A stretch of DNA of 55,531 nucleotides from Scenedesmus sp. ARA3 (Eukaryota > Chlorophyta > Chlorophyceae > Sphaeropleales > Scenedesmaceae), in contig RWJK01001947.1 in assembly GCA_004335835.1 (NCBI GenBank), forward strand, positions 1 through 55,531, in the 5' to 3' direction. The notes beneath the pieces were generated by a model. That model was given only the letters and a program-made list of their open reading frames with translations, was not told the DNA's origin and ran no database searches. Positions 24,239 to 38,000 of the stretch are shown here, piece by piece (the first letter of the stretch is position 1; each line of letters starts with the position of its first letter). A program made the position numbers and the translations under genes.

Positions 24239-27200
24239 CTTGGTGTGCAGCAATGGCAGCTACCACCCTGAAAGCTACTGGTCAGTATCACTAGCAGCCG
24301 CACCTTGCCGCTGTACTCCTTGACAGCCATGATCATGTAGGGCATGGCGTAATCCATCAGCTTGTGCATCCGCGCCACGCACAATCTCAACCTTTAAACC
24401 CTTGGCCATACACATCTTAAACCTCGACAATGTGACATAAAAACCTGAACCGCACCTTGCCGCTGTATTCCTTGACGGCCATGATCATGTACGGCATGGC
24501 ATAGTCCATCAGCTTGTGCATCCACGCCACCTCCAGCACCACGTCAGGCCGCAGCAGCTCGTAGCAGCTGTACAGGCACGCCGCAAAGCACTCCGGCTCG
24601 TTGGCGCCCACAAACCAGCGCAGCAGCTCCTCCGCCAGCTCCGGGGAACCGCTGACTGCCACGGTCTCCATGGCGTCCTTGTACAGCCTGTAGGGCAGCA
24701 CAGGCATAGCACAACAGAGCCAGATGAAAGTGGCGTTTCAGGTCAAATATAACACATGTCAGCAGGTGCATGGGCAAATGCCAATGTCTGCATGGCGTCC
24801 GCTTGTACAGCCTGTATCAAAAAGGGACGCATGAATAAAGCAAGGTGGACGAAGCAAGCATGTCAGCAGGCACGCGCATTGCAGGCAGGCCCCAACAGCA
24901 TGCAGTTTGGACAGCATATGCACCCCTGATCAGGTGGTCGTGCCCGCCACACAATTGCCTTGGCCCGCTCATTTCTTGCACAAGGCCCGCACCCTGCACT
25001 GTCTTTCATTATGCATTTGGCGCAACATATGCACCCCTGCCAATAATGTTATGCCTGCCACGCACTTGTCTGCCTTGGCCAGCTCCACGGCCTTCTTCCA
25101 GCGCAGGTTCTTCTTGTACACAAAGGCAGCCAGCCGCCGGAACTCCAGCAGCTCGTGGCGCTCCAGCCGGCTGGCCAGGCCCACCTGCGACAATGAAGCA
25201 CATTTGATTGTTACATCTATGTCGTGCTATTGCAGTGAATGTGACATATTGGCATGAACTCCAGCAGCTCGTGGCGCTCCAGCCGGCTGGCCAGGCCCAC
25301 CTGCACACGCAGCACGTGCAACATAACCGGATCAACATCAACAGCAGGAGTGCATAGCTCCACCAACTGGCAGCACCAGCAGGCACGCAGCATCGCCAGT
25401 GTAGGCAGCCTTCACCATACAGTGATGGCATGCAGTTCTTGTTCTGGTCCACTGGCAGACACACCAGTCGGCTGCTGCGCCACGGTGCAGTCCTACAGCA
25501 TGCAGCGGCTGCTTGTTTCGTGCCATCCGTGTCCTTTGTTTTCACCGCACCTGGTCAAAGTTGTCGTGCGTGGTGATGGATGAGCGCAGGCCCTCAAAGT
25601 CCTCCTCATCAATCAGCAGCTCGTTGACCGCCTCATTGACCTGCGGAACAAACATAAGGTCAACACACGTCAGCAACATGCAGAACGGTGGATTGTACAG
25701 CAGGCCCTCAAAGTACTCATCAATCAGCAGCTCGTTGACTGCCTCGTCGACCTGCAACATTCAATGCAGACCACAAAAGCAGCCACGGCACGTCAAGCCG
25801 CATGTGTATACCAAGAAGAAAAGAGGCAGCGGCAACCAAGGCAGGGTGGCGCGGTAAACCAGCACGCACAGCTCTGCAAATGCGCGTTGCATTCTCGCAT
25901 GCGGACATGACCGTTTCTCATATGACGACAGTTCAACTTCAGGACTGCCGCGCACGCACCTCCAGGATGTTGGTCTTCTGCACGTTCATGAGGTAGTCCT
26001 TGATGAGCGGCAGCGCGCCCTCCTTGCGGAACATGAGCACCACGCGCGCGTGGTCCAGCCGCACCTCCATCGCCTTCATCACGTCAGCCAGCAGCTCGGG
26101 GTGCTCCTGCAGGGATAGGGCGAAAACAACAAACAAGGAAAGTTGAGACCAGAGTTAACAGCAGTTGGGGTACAACTGCTGCAAGCTGCCTTCGCCTTCA
26201 TCACGTCAGCCAGCAGCTCGGGGTGCTCCTGCGGGACGAAGCCCAGACAGACACACATGTGAAAACAACATTCAAAGTCGAGTATATTGAACACAACTGC
26301 ACACAGCTGATGCGGCCATTCAGTCAAGAAAACAGTCTCAGGTGCGCGCTTTGCAACAGTCTCAGGTGCGTATCGGATGGGCGCAGTTTGTAAAGCAACA
26401 AATAAATGTCAGGAACACTTGATGCGTGTACAATGCAGCACCGATATCGCTTATGTAATTCAAAACACTCCACACAAACACCGCACCTGCAGGTAGAACC
26501 TGATGCCCTTGTAGTACACGTCCACGTTGGAGACCTTGATGGCCACGTCCTTGAAGGTCACGTGCTCCCACGCCACCGGGCTGTGCGCGATCATGGCGTG
26601 AGCAGCGTTGTCGTACTCGTCGTACTGCGCACACACGACAGCAGCAGAGCATGCAGTGGCTGAGCCATAGGTGGTTTGCTTTCTGGCCACTTTTTCCTAC
26701 AGCTGAAGCTACTGAGAAATACAGCCCATACAAATGGCCTGCGGGTTGGTCTGCAAGGTGACGTTAAGTGGCACACATGCGGCTTTCCCTGCACCTGGAT
26801 GTACAGGTGCACCAGCTGCTCTGCAGTCAACCAGAACAGCAACCAATGATTTGCCTTGCTTTGACTAGTGAGCTACAGCTACAGCAAGCAAAATTGCAGG
26901 TATCTGCAGCTTCACCCCACCTGGATGTACAGGTGCACCAGCTCCTTCCAGTGGCCCTGCTCCTCGCAGACCCTGATGAGCCGCGGGATGTTGAGCCGCT
27001 TGCCGAAGAGCTTGAGGTGCTCCATGAGCTTGGCGGGGCGGAACTTGGCGTACAGCAGGCCCAGCTCCGTGAAGATGCCCATGTGCGCGCGCTCCAGGCC
27101 CTGAATGTAACAGCAAAGTAACAACGTGTTACATCTCAGGTGTTGAAAACGTGTGCTGAGTGTGAATATGTGCTTGGCGTACAGCAGGCCCAGCTCCGTG

Positions 27201-30200
27201 AAGATGCCCATGTGCGCGCGCTCCAGGCCCTGAATGTAACAGCAAAGTACCAACGTGTTACGTCTCGGGCGTTGAAAACGTGTGCTGAGTGTGATTATGT
27301 GCTAGGCGTACAGCAGGCCCAGCTCCGTGAAGATGCCCATGTGCGCGCGCTCCAGGCCCTGCGTGGGAGTGTGTCAAAATAAGTACAATGACACGACAAT
27401 GTTCTCTGACGACTGTAACTCAGCGATTGTACTCATTTATGACTTGCCTGGACTACATGAACTGTTATGGTTTGAGGCAGTTTGTTCACAGTTAGCACAC
27501 AAGGATGTGCATGTAAAACCGCCGGGATCAGCAGGCCGCTACCATGATCGTATAGTTCCCTGGCACTGCAACTCAGCAGTACACAATCACAAGCAAGCAG
27601 CAGGACAGAGATTCTAAGAACAGCGCAAACTCACCAGGCCGGACTCCATGAGGCTCATGAGCTGCTCGAAGTGGCCGCGGCGCTGGTAGAACTCTGACAC
27701 CTCGTCCAGGTCGTCCGCGTTCACGATGATGTTCAGCCCGCACAGCTGGCCCAGCTTGAACTCACCCTCCTCCACGCACGCGAAGCACACCTGCGGCACA
27801 TGGCATCGTCCAGGAAAGCACAGCGGAAACGTGTATCAGATGCTGCTGTGTTTGCTCAATGGCTGCCCAGCTGGCTCAGCTGGCAGCCGCTTTCTTCCAC
27901 AACCGCAAAGCACACCTGCAGAGCAACATGCAGCAGGCGTTTGTATGTAAGACTGAATGTTCACGATGCTGTTCAGCCTGGACAGCTGCCCCAGCTTGAA
28001 CCCGCCCTCCTCGCAAAGCACACCTGCAGAAGGACAAGAAACAGAGGTGACCGTGCAACACAAGTGGGTAACAGGGACTGCGTTGGCTGATGAGCTGCAC
28101 AGCTGGCCCAGCTTGAACTCGCCCTCCTCCACGCACGCAAAGCACCTGCAGAGGGACAGGAAGTAGGAGACCAGAAGTTGCCGCAAATACTGTAAGAGGG
28201 ATTGCGTTGACTGATCAGCCGCACAGCTGGCCCAGCTTGAAATCACGTTCCCTGCCTTATGTGAAGCCCACTTGTGGAGCAGCACAGACGATAGAAGACG
28301 GCAGACAGATGTGGCTAGAAGCGCAGCAGGTACGTTTGCAAATACCCTGTGTGACACAGGAAGGCGATGGCGCGTGTTGAGAGCACGAGCCACTACCAAA
28401 CCTTGACACATGCATTCGTGCAGAGGGACATGCGCAGACACATGCACGCAAGCACACAGGCACCCTAGGGTATTGGCCGCACCTCCTTCCAGGTCTTGGA
28501 GCTGTTGGCCTTGCGCGCTCCTGGAAGCGGTGCAGCGTACGATCACATCCTCACAAAATTGAACACCCCTCAACCTTAAACCACAATCACCAGCAGGGTT
28601 CAAGCCGCACCTCCTTCCAGGTCTTGGAGCTGTTGGCCTTGCGTGCTGCGTCCACTGCCTCCTGGAAGCGGTGCAGCCGCACAACCACAAAATCCCAAGC
28701 TGAAAACTCCAAATCCTCAACCACCAGCACCAGCAGGGTTCAAGCCGCACCTCCTTCCAGGTCTTGGAGCTGTTGGCCTTGCCTGCTGCATCCACTGCCT
28801 CCTGGAAGTGGTGCAGCTAATCGACCCGCAAACCTAAAAAAACATGAACCCCAACGGTCAGCAGCACCAGCAATGTCAAAACCGCACCTCCTTCCAGGTC
28901 CAGCTGTTGGCTTTGCGCGCTGCATCAACCGCCTCCTGGAAGTGGTGCAACCTAAACAACATGCAGCACAGAACCCCGAAATACTGAACCCCGCACCTCC
29001 TTCCAGGTCTTGGAGCTGTTGGCCTTGCGCGCTGCGTCCACCGCCTCCTGGAAGCGGTGCAGGCGCACCAGCGTGGACGCCAGGCGGCCCCAGTTGGGGA
29101 TGTGCGTGAACAGCAGCCGCGCGGCCTCGTACATGCCCTCGTCAAAGCACCTGCAAAAAAGGCGAATCAACAATAAGGAAAGAGGCCATAAGCAGATGCA
29201 TGTGGAAAGATGTGTTGAACAGCAGCCGCACCGCCTCGTACATGCCCTCGTCAAAGCACCTGTTGGATAACGGAGAAAATAGCAACAAGGCGGTCAAAGG
29301 ATGGGCAACAGGCGGCCGAAAGCAGCCATTCAAAGGAATGCACGTGAACAGCAGCCGTGCAGCCGCGTACACGCACTCGTCACATCAACGCCACACTCTG
29401 CACGCCCAGCTTCAACGCAACACAGAAGCAGCACAAACAGGCTCGAGGTGCCAAGAACAGTTAATCAGTTGCAGCAGCAGCAGCAGCAGCGGGCCGCACC
29501 TGTCTCCCACGCTCTGCAGGTTGGCCTGGTGGCTGGTGTGCAGGAAGGCGTCAATCTCCCCAAGGTTGTTCACGCGCGCGTACGCGTACAGCAGTTCGCT
29601 GTCCACCTTGGACTCCTTCACCTTCTTGCGCACCTGTGGGGTGTGAAAATGAGTGTGAAGTTGATGTGAACTCTGTGAGTGTTAACGTTGCCAGTGTGAA
29701 GATTGATAATTAATGTGAGCGTACGCGTACAGCAGCTCGCTGTCCACCTTGGACTCCTTCACCTTCTTGCGCACCTGCAGGGTGTAAACATGAGTGCGAG
29801 GTCAGGCACGAACTTTGTGAGTGTGAACCTTTGAAAGTGTGACGATTATTGCAGGGTGCGCATACGCGTACAGCAGCTCGCTGTCCTCCTTGGACTCCTT
29901 CACCTTCTTGCGCACCTGCGGGAGGGTGTGAAGATGGGTGGGAAGTTGAGTCTGAAGTTGACGGTGAATTTGAGTATGCAGCTTTGATAGCAGGCGCCTG
30001 ACATGCTGTTGACACAGAGTAAGCATTGTCTGCATGTAGGCCTACCGACCGAGGTGAGCTTCGATATGATCCCCTAGACCATGCACTTTGTACCCAAGAA
30101 CCCAAACACAAGCCGCCACGCACCATGAGCAGGTACTTGACCAAGTCCTCGTAGCACCCCGCAGCTCTGCATGCCTGAATGACTGCCAGGTAGCGGCTGC

Positions 30201-31493
30201 TGTCGACTCCGCAACACACCCTAAACCCAAAACCACAATCCGTTGAACCCTAGACCATGCACCCATGTACGCTAGACCCTAAACACAAGCCGCCACGCAC
30301 CATGAGCAGGTACTTGACCAATTCCTTGTAGCAGCAGCAGCTGTGCAGGCCTTGATGAGTGCCAAATAGCGGCTGCTGTCAAGCCCGCAACACCCCCAAT
30401 TTCCAAATCCAAACCCCTTGAACCCTCGACCATGCACCGGTGTACGCTAGACCCTAAACCGACCGCTTACCATGAGCAGGTACTTGACCAAGTCCTCGTA
30501 GCAGCCCGCAGCTGTGCATGCCTCGATGACTTGCAGGTAGCTGCTGCTGTCGCTGCTGCGCAGGTAGGACGCGATGGCATCAGGCACCTGGCCAGCCTCC
30601 AGGTACGCATGGCCCAGCTCACTCCACACAGGCGCCTCATCAACCTGCAGCCATTGCATAATGTGCAGTATGCGTTGACCAACTGCAACAAGCTAATGCG
30701 AAGCATCTGGCCACTCCATACAAAAGCGTGGCCCAGCTCGCTCAACACAGGCGCCGCATCAACCTGCCACCCAGTACATCCATGCAAGTGCAGCACGCGC
30801 CGCACCGGGTCAGAGCTCTTCCTGTCTGTGCCCAAACGCCAGCTTGACATAAGGTGTCAGGGTTCTGATTTATGACATAAATGTAACCCCTCACCTTGTT
30901 GGCGTAGTCGTGCGCCCTGTCCAGGTCCTTGCAGTGCGTGAGCAGCACCTGCACCGCCTCCACCTTCTTGCCAAACTTTTTGTAGATCTCAAACGCCTCC
31001 TCGTACTGACCAAACTCAATGGCCTGCAGCAGCAGCAGCAGCAGCACGCAGCAGTCATCCAAGGTGCGTGGCTGGCAAAAAAAGATGCATGCAAGCTGCA
31101 AGTCAGCATGGCAGCTGCATGATAAGAGGACGGGGCAGCCAGGAACGCATTCCGGCAAGCAGGTTGAATCTGCAATCCAGGCAGCAGGCACTGCATACTT
31201 GTTCATCAACGGTCAGAAATCTCCAAACAGCAGTCGCTGCATGGGTGCAACATCACAGCAGATCTTGGCACTTGGGCCCCACCTCCGCTGCCACCATACC
31301 ATCGTAGATCCCTGCCAATGCTAGTCATGCTGCAGCTGCAGTCACAACCCAGGGACCAACAGCTGTGTGCTGATTTATAAATAATAACATTTTGCTATTT
31401 TGCGCCGCACCTTCTCCGCCACCGCGGGGCCGTCGAAGTTGTCCAGCCTGTAGATGTAGTCCTTCACGCGGCTGGGGTCAGCCTTGATGGCCT

Positions 31494-31527
<34 letters not shown>

Positions 31528-31991
31528 CGCGGTGTATCTCAGCACATAACACAAGCACCATCTCAACTCAACTCAGCGCAAGTGCATCGCAGCATGGACT
31601 ACCAGCACCTGGCATGTAAGAGTGGACAAACAGTCATCAGGCACGTTGTTGCAGCTGCTTGAGCAGGCTGCTGCAACGCCTATCTCAGCCTTGCACACGG
31701 CAGCAAGAGACGGAACGAGCCTGCCGGCACTCAACACGCAGTTTAAATGTGCAGGTGCGTGCACATGCTGTGGACAGGACCAACAGGTGGGAACTGCGTG
31801 TCTCTCACCGTGAGGATCAGCAGGTTCTGCAGGTTGGCGTTGCTGCTGAAAGCGGAGTTGTTGAGCACGATCTTCTCCAGCAGCTCGATGAGCTCCGCCT
31901 GCAGCTCATGCCGCATGAAGGCCTTGACCGTCACGCTGACCTGCTCCGGGTTGCGGCTCTCAGGCAGTGCCGTGCTCACCACCTAGACACG

Positions 31992-32023
<32 letters not shown>

Positions 32024-35000
32024 TGAGTTACAGTGGCATGAAGGCCTTGACGGTGACGCGGACTTGCTCCAAGCTGCGGCTTTCAGGTAGCGCAGTGCTG
32101 ACAACCCAGCAGCAGCAGCAACAGCAGCAACAGGAAGTAGGCAAGCAGGCACCGCCAGGTGTGGTAGGTAGTCAGTCGGTCATAGAGGCGCAGTAAGGCT
32201 TTGACCTGACCAGCTTGCGAGGGCGGCTCTCCACCCGTTTCTGACGCTGCTGCCAACAGATACACGTCTAACGTTTGCGCCGCACCCGGTCAAACATCTG
32301 CCGTTGCACAAGGTGCTTGTTAGAAGCATGCCAAAAGGCATCACCCAAAAGCACCTTGTACAACAGTGGCTGGTGCCTAACATCAACCTTGACAACTCAT
32401 TACTCTGGCGTTTATTGCAGCGCCGCACCTGGTCAATCAGCTGCCGCCAGAATGCCCTTGTCCCACAGCGGCTGGTCGCCCCGGTCTACAGTCATGACTG
32501 CAACATCACATACTCCACACAATTTGAATATTTGAAAACTGAGTTCGGACTGGTAAGAACGCCGCACCTGGTCGATCAGCTGGCGCCGGAAGGTGTTCTC
32601 CTCTCCCAGCACCTAGCCCCACAGCGGCTGTCGCCCCTCGTCCAAACACCGCTTGAAAACCCAAAGCATTCAAAATTCCTTGCATTCCAATGATTTCATT
32701 CCAATTCAAAACCGCACCTCGTCGATCAGCTGCCGCCAGAGAGTGTTCTCACCTTTGAGCACGTTGTCCCACAGCGGCTGGCCGCCCTTGTCCATTAACG
32801 CGCCCCCCATAAAAACATTTGCAGCGCACCTGATCGATCAGCTGCCGCCGGAGGATGTTCCTCCCCGAGCACCTTGTCCCACAGCGGCTGGTCGCCCCTG
32901 TCCACAGTTACAACTGCATACTCAAATAATCCAAACACACCTTTGAGTTACAATTTGAAAGCAGCCCCGCACCTGGTCGATCAGCTGCCGCCGGAAGGTG
33001 TTCTCCTCCCCGAGCACCTTGTCCCACAGCGGCTGGTCGCCCCTGTCCACGATGTAGCGCGCCTGCAGCTTGAAGAGGCTGTTGCGGTTGGTGCACTCAA
33101 TCAGCGCGTCGTCGCAAGAGCCGCGCTTGTAGGCCACGCAGGCCAGGTTGGGGTCGCGCTTCTCCGCGTACTTGCCCACCACCTGTGCGGCAAAAACAAC
33201 ATGACAATAATGTAAGGCAAATAGCTATGGCAGCACAGATGCTTTCAAGTGCCAGGTTGGGGTCGCGCTTGTCCGCGGAGCGGCCCACCACCTGCAGAAT
33301 GGTGCCAGATGAGTTTCAGCACAGGTCATGCATACGCACACCAGAAGCACAGGTCATGCATACGCACAGGTCATGCATACGCACACCAGAAGCACAGGTC
33401 ATGCATACGCACAGGTCATGCATACGCACACCAGAAGCACAGGTCATGCATACGCACAGGTCATGCATACGCACACCAGAAGCGTGCGACGCACAGCATG
33501 TGTCGCACCATAGAGAAGCAGCATATCTTGCAGCGATATGCTTGTAGGCCGCATCAGGCTGTTGTGATGGGAGATGGTGGCCAGCTCGTGCATGTATGAA
33601 GGCAACAGTAGACAGCAAAGAGGACAGAGAAGGCAGGCTCACCAGGCTGTTGTAGTAGGGGTTGGTGGTCAGGAAGTGCTCTGGGTTGTTGTTGGTGTCG
33701 ATGATAATCTTGCCCAGCGCGTCGTGCACGTGGCTGTCCTGGCTGCCCTCGCGGATGAGGTGCTCCAGGAAGGGCGTCAGCAGCTTCAGCCTGCATGTGT
33801 TGTGACAGAAATAACACATGTTATGAGCAAGTAACACATTGTATGTCACAATGTGGATGCCCTAGCAGATGAGGTGCTCCAGGAAGGGCGTCAGCAGCTT
33901 CAGCCTGCGGGGTGAACAACAGTTCATAGGATGTTAGGAGCGAAGTAACACAACGTATGTAACAGGTCGGCTGCCCTCGCGAATGAGGTGCTCCAGGAAA
34001 GGCGTCAGCAGCTCAGCCTGCGGGGTGAACAACGATTCGTAACGTGCTACAAGCAAAGTAACACAATGTATGTGACAATGTGGATGCCCTCGCAAATCAA
34101 GTGCTCCAGGATGGGTGTCAGCAGCTTCAGCCTGCAGGGCAGAGAATGATTGAACACCACAGCTGAAACACAGCACAGCAGACGATTCAGCACATTGCAG
34201 CACACAAACATAGCACTTTGTTACGCAGAAACCTGCCTTGTGCAGCGCCTGTTGCGCTGTGCTACCTACTTCACCAGCCCGTCCACCTCACAACGACAAT
34301 GCAGCGTCACACTTATAGTTCTGCCAAACGTTCCAACAAGCGTCCCTCCGCACCTGTTGCGCTTCTCCACCGCCTCCACCAGAGCATCCACCTCACCAAC
34401 CAGGCCACGTCACACAAAGCGTTCCACCAAACGTTCCACCCAACGTTTCGACAAGCGTTCCGCCGCACCTGTTGCGCTCCTTCACCTCCTCCACCAGAGC
34501 ATCCACCTCACCAACCAAGCCACGTCACACAAAGCGTTCCACCAAGCGTTCCACCCAACGTTTCAACAAGCGTTCCGCCGCACCTGTTGCGCTCCTCCAC
34601 CTCCTCCACCAGAGCATCCACCTCACCAACCAGGCCACGTCACACAAAGCGTTCCACCAAACGTTCCACCCAACGTTTCGACAAGCGTTACGCCGCACCT
34701 GTTGCGCTCCTCCACCTCCTCCACCAGAGCATCCACCTCACCAACCAGGCCACGTCACACAAATCGTTCCGCCAAACGTTCCGCCAAACGTTTCAACAAG
34801 CGTTCCGCCGCACCTGTTGCGCTTCTCTACCTCCTCCACCAGAGCATCCACGGGCAGCAGGCTGCGCACGCTGAGGATGAGGTTGTTCACAAAGTCATCT
34901 GGGGCCTCGCAGTCCAGCAGCGCACCCACCACCTGCAGAACAATAGAAACAACAGCAGCCAGAAGAATGAATAGCATTAGTAGGAGTGCGCACGCTGAGG

Positions 35001-38000
35001 ATCAGGTTGTTCACAAAGTCGTCTGGGGCCTCGCAGCCCAGCAGCGCACCCACCACCTGCAACCGAAGCAAACAAGCAGACAGAGAACATGACAACATTT
35101 GAGTGCCCATGAACATGGGTGCTCACAAGGCCGACCAGGCGCCTCGCAGTCCAGCAGCGCACCTACCACCTGCAAAACAGGGCAGCCGGAAGCCATCGCA
35201 AAAGGATGAGTAGGGTTGCGGACGCGCAAAGCAAGGTTTACACCAAGTCATCAGGAGCTTCGCAGACCAGCTGCGCAGGGCGGCACGCAAGCAACCCAGG
35301 AAAGACATGTCACTGCGTGCACATGTGCGCATGTGTGTGCATGCGCAAGTGTGAACATGCCGCACAGCCATTGCCCTGTTGATGGCGCATTGCATTGCTG
35401 ATGACAGCTGATTGAACAAGAGCATGTTGAGTCTTGACGCTGTCCACGCTGACCATGCTAACAACCACCTGCCTCGCGCCTGTGGCGAGACCTTCTGCAC
35501 GCAGCCCTCAATGTACTTGGGCAGAATTGTGTGTGACCAATAGGTGTCCATCCGCGTAACAACAAAACCCTCAGCGCACCTTTGGCGTCTTCTGCGGCGA
35601 CACCTTCTGCACATAGCCCTCGATGTACTTGAGCAGGCTGGCGTTGTACAGGAAGGTGGTCAGGTCCTCCACAAGGTCGTGCCTGCAGATGCAGCAGCAA
35701 AGACCTTTGATCCTAAGGGAACAGTGAACTGTGCGAGAGCAGGCTGGCGTTGTACAGGTAGGTGGTCATGTCCTCCAACAGGTCGTGCCTGCAGGTGATG
35801 CAAAAACACATTAGGCGCACAACCAGCACACTATTCCAAAGGAGGAGGCCCTCACGCGCCCAGACTTGAACCCCAAGCCCTACACCCCTGAAAACAGGCT
35901 ATGGAGCGTATCTCGCACCTGTCGCACACGTTGATCAGCGGGCGCGCGTCAGGCAGCTTCGCCTCCACGCGGAACGCCTTCACGCACCCAGACTTGAACC
36001 CCAAACCCTACGCCCCAAAACAACAGCTATGGAGAGCAGCACACACCTGTCGCACACGTTGATCAGCGGGCGCACGTCAGACAGCTTGGCCTCCATGAGG
36101 AACGCCTTCACGCGCTCCGGGGGTAGAAGGCGCTCCACCTCCTTGATCCCAAACCCAAAACCTGAAGCCTACATCTCGAACACACCACGGCTGCACATGT
36201 GTTTTGCAGCCGCACCTGTCACGAGTGCCGATCGGCGATGACTGCTCGTCTGAAACAACACACGAACCCGAGCCTCCTAACCCACCTGTCACACGTTTCA
36301 GCGGGCGTGCGTCAGGCAGCTTTGTCTCCATGAGGAACGCCTTCACGCGCTCCAAGGGGTAGAAGGCGCTCTCACGCTCCACCTCCTTGATCCCAAACCC
36401 AGAGCCTGAAGCCTAAACCTTGAAGACACCACGGCTGTACATATCGTTTGCAGCCGCACTTGCCACACATTGACCAGCAGGGCGTATGCATTTACGTACA
36501 CTCTGAACCCCAAACACACCTGTCGCACACGTTGATCAGCGGGCGTGCATCCGGCAGCTTTGCCTCCATGAGGAACGCCTTCCTGCACCCAGACTTGAGC
36601 CCCAAACCCACGTCAAAAAACAACAGCTATGGATAGCAGCACGCACGTGTCGCACGCGTTGATCAGCGGGCGTCCGTCAGGCAGCTTTGCCTCCATCTGG
36701 ACGGCCTTCGCGCACCCAGACTGGCAACCCCAAACCCACGCTGAAAAACAACAGCGATGGATAGCAGCACACACCTGTCGCACACGTTGATCAGCGGGCG
36801 CGCGTCAGGCAGCTTTGCCTCCATGAGGAAGGCCTTCACGCGCTCCGGGGGGTAGAAGGCGCTCTCGCGCGTGGCGCGCTCCACCTCCTTGATCTGCCCG
36901 GTGCGTGCTGCAGCCTCAATGTACTTGTAGTGCTCCTCAGGGTCCTCACTGCAGGCGGTACAATGGGAGCCAACAGCGCAGACAGAACAAATGCAGCAAA
37001 CAGTTAAAAACGTGCACAACACTATCAAGACATGATCTGCCTGTTGCGCGCAGCGGCCTCAATATACCTGTAGTGCTCCTCAGGTCCTGGCTGTAGGAAG
37101 TACAATTTCAGCAAAAGACTATTGTTGAATTATCAACAAACCTGCCTGCTGCGCGCAGCTGCCTCAAAGTGCTTGTAGTGCCTTAAGATTTCAAGTCTTC
37201 GGTGCTCCTCACCTGAAAGCGATGCGCCAGCCCAGGTACAGGCACAGCCCGGGGTAGCTGTTGTAGCTCTCCAGGACTTCAAAAACTGAAGGATACATTT
37301 TGCCTTTGAACAGCCACATTCAAACACGCTCCTCACCTGAACGCGATGCGGCTCCCCAGGTACAGGTACAGCCCCGGGTAGCTGTTGTAGCTCTCCAGCA
37401 GCTCGATGATCTTGCCGCTGCCCAGCTGCTCCGTGTACTCCTTGGCAATGTTGACCACCAGCTGCAGGTTGGCCTGCGGGTGTTGAGATACAAAAGTTGC
37501 GGGAAACAGATGCATGGCAAGTTCAGCAGCATGAGTTGTGAAGGTCCTGGCTGGGTTGACCACCAACTGCAGGTTGGCCTGTTTGACCGGTCAACACTTA
37601 CTGGTCTCAGTGTAAGCGCTACTGAATTTGGTCGAAAGCCAGCATTTTTCTGCTGCAGGCGAGCAAAAGCACAGCTGCTCATGCGGCACGGCATGTCTGC
37701 ACCAGCTGCGCTTCACACGACCAGCAGCCAAGCAAGAGCCAAAGCAGCTACAGCTACGCGCCAAGCAGCATGCACCCGACAGCAGCACCAGCAGCAGCAG
37801 TGAGAAACAACGCACCTGCATGTTGGTCAGCAGCAGCTCCTTGAGGCACTCCAGCGCCCAGTCAGCACTCAGCGTGCCGAAGAACTCCGTCAGCGCCTGC
37901 AGCAGCAGCAGCAGCAGCGGCAGCAGCAGCGCAGCACATGTTTAAGAACATTCTACCGTACACAGCCTCAACACAGTGCAGTGTAAGCTTACATGTACAG

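Noticed and set aside
30200..30470. CCCTAAAC-type motifs resembling plant telomere repeats
   Set aside because: Only isolated single copies, part of the duplicated exon 24 echo unit. No tandem telomere array.
33328..33483. Direct repeats suggesting a CRISPR array
   Set aside because: The genome is eukaryotic, the units are contiguous without unique spacers, and the array lies in a clathrin intron.
34150..34974. Plus-strand ORF of 274 codons with repeated [14 protein letters not shown]
   Set aside because: It is the antisense reading of the 115-bp exon 18 echo array. The repeats reflect the array, not a repeat protein.
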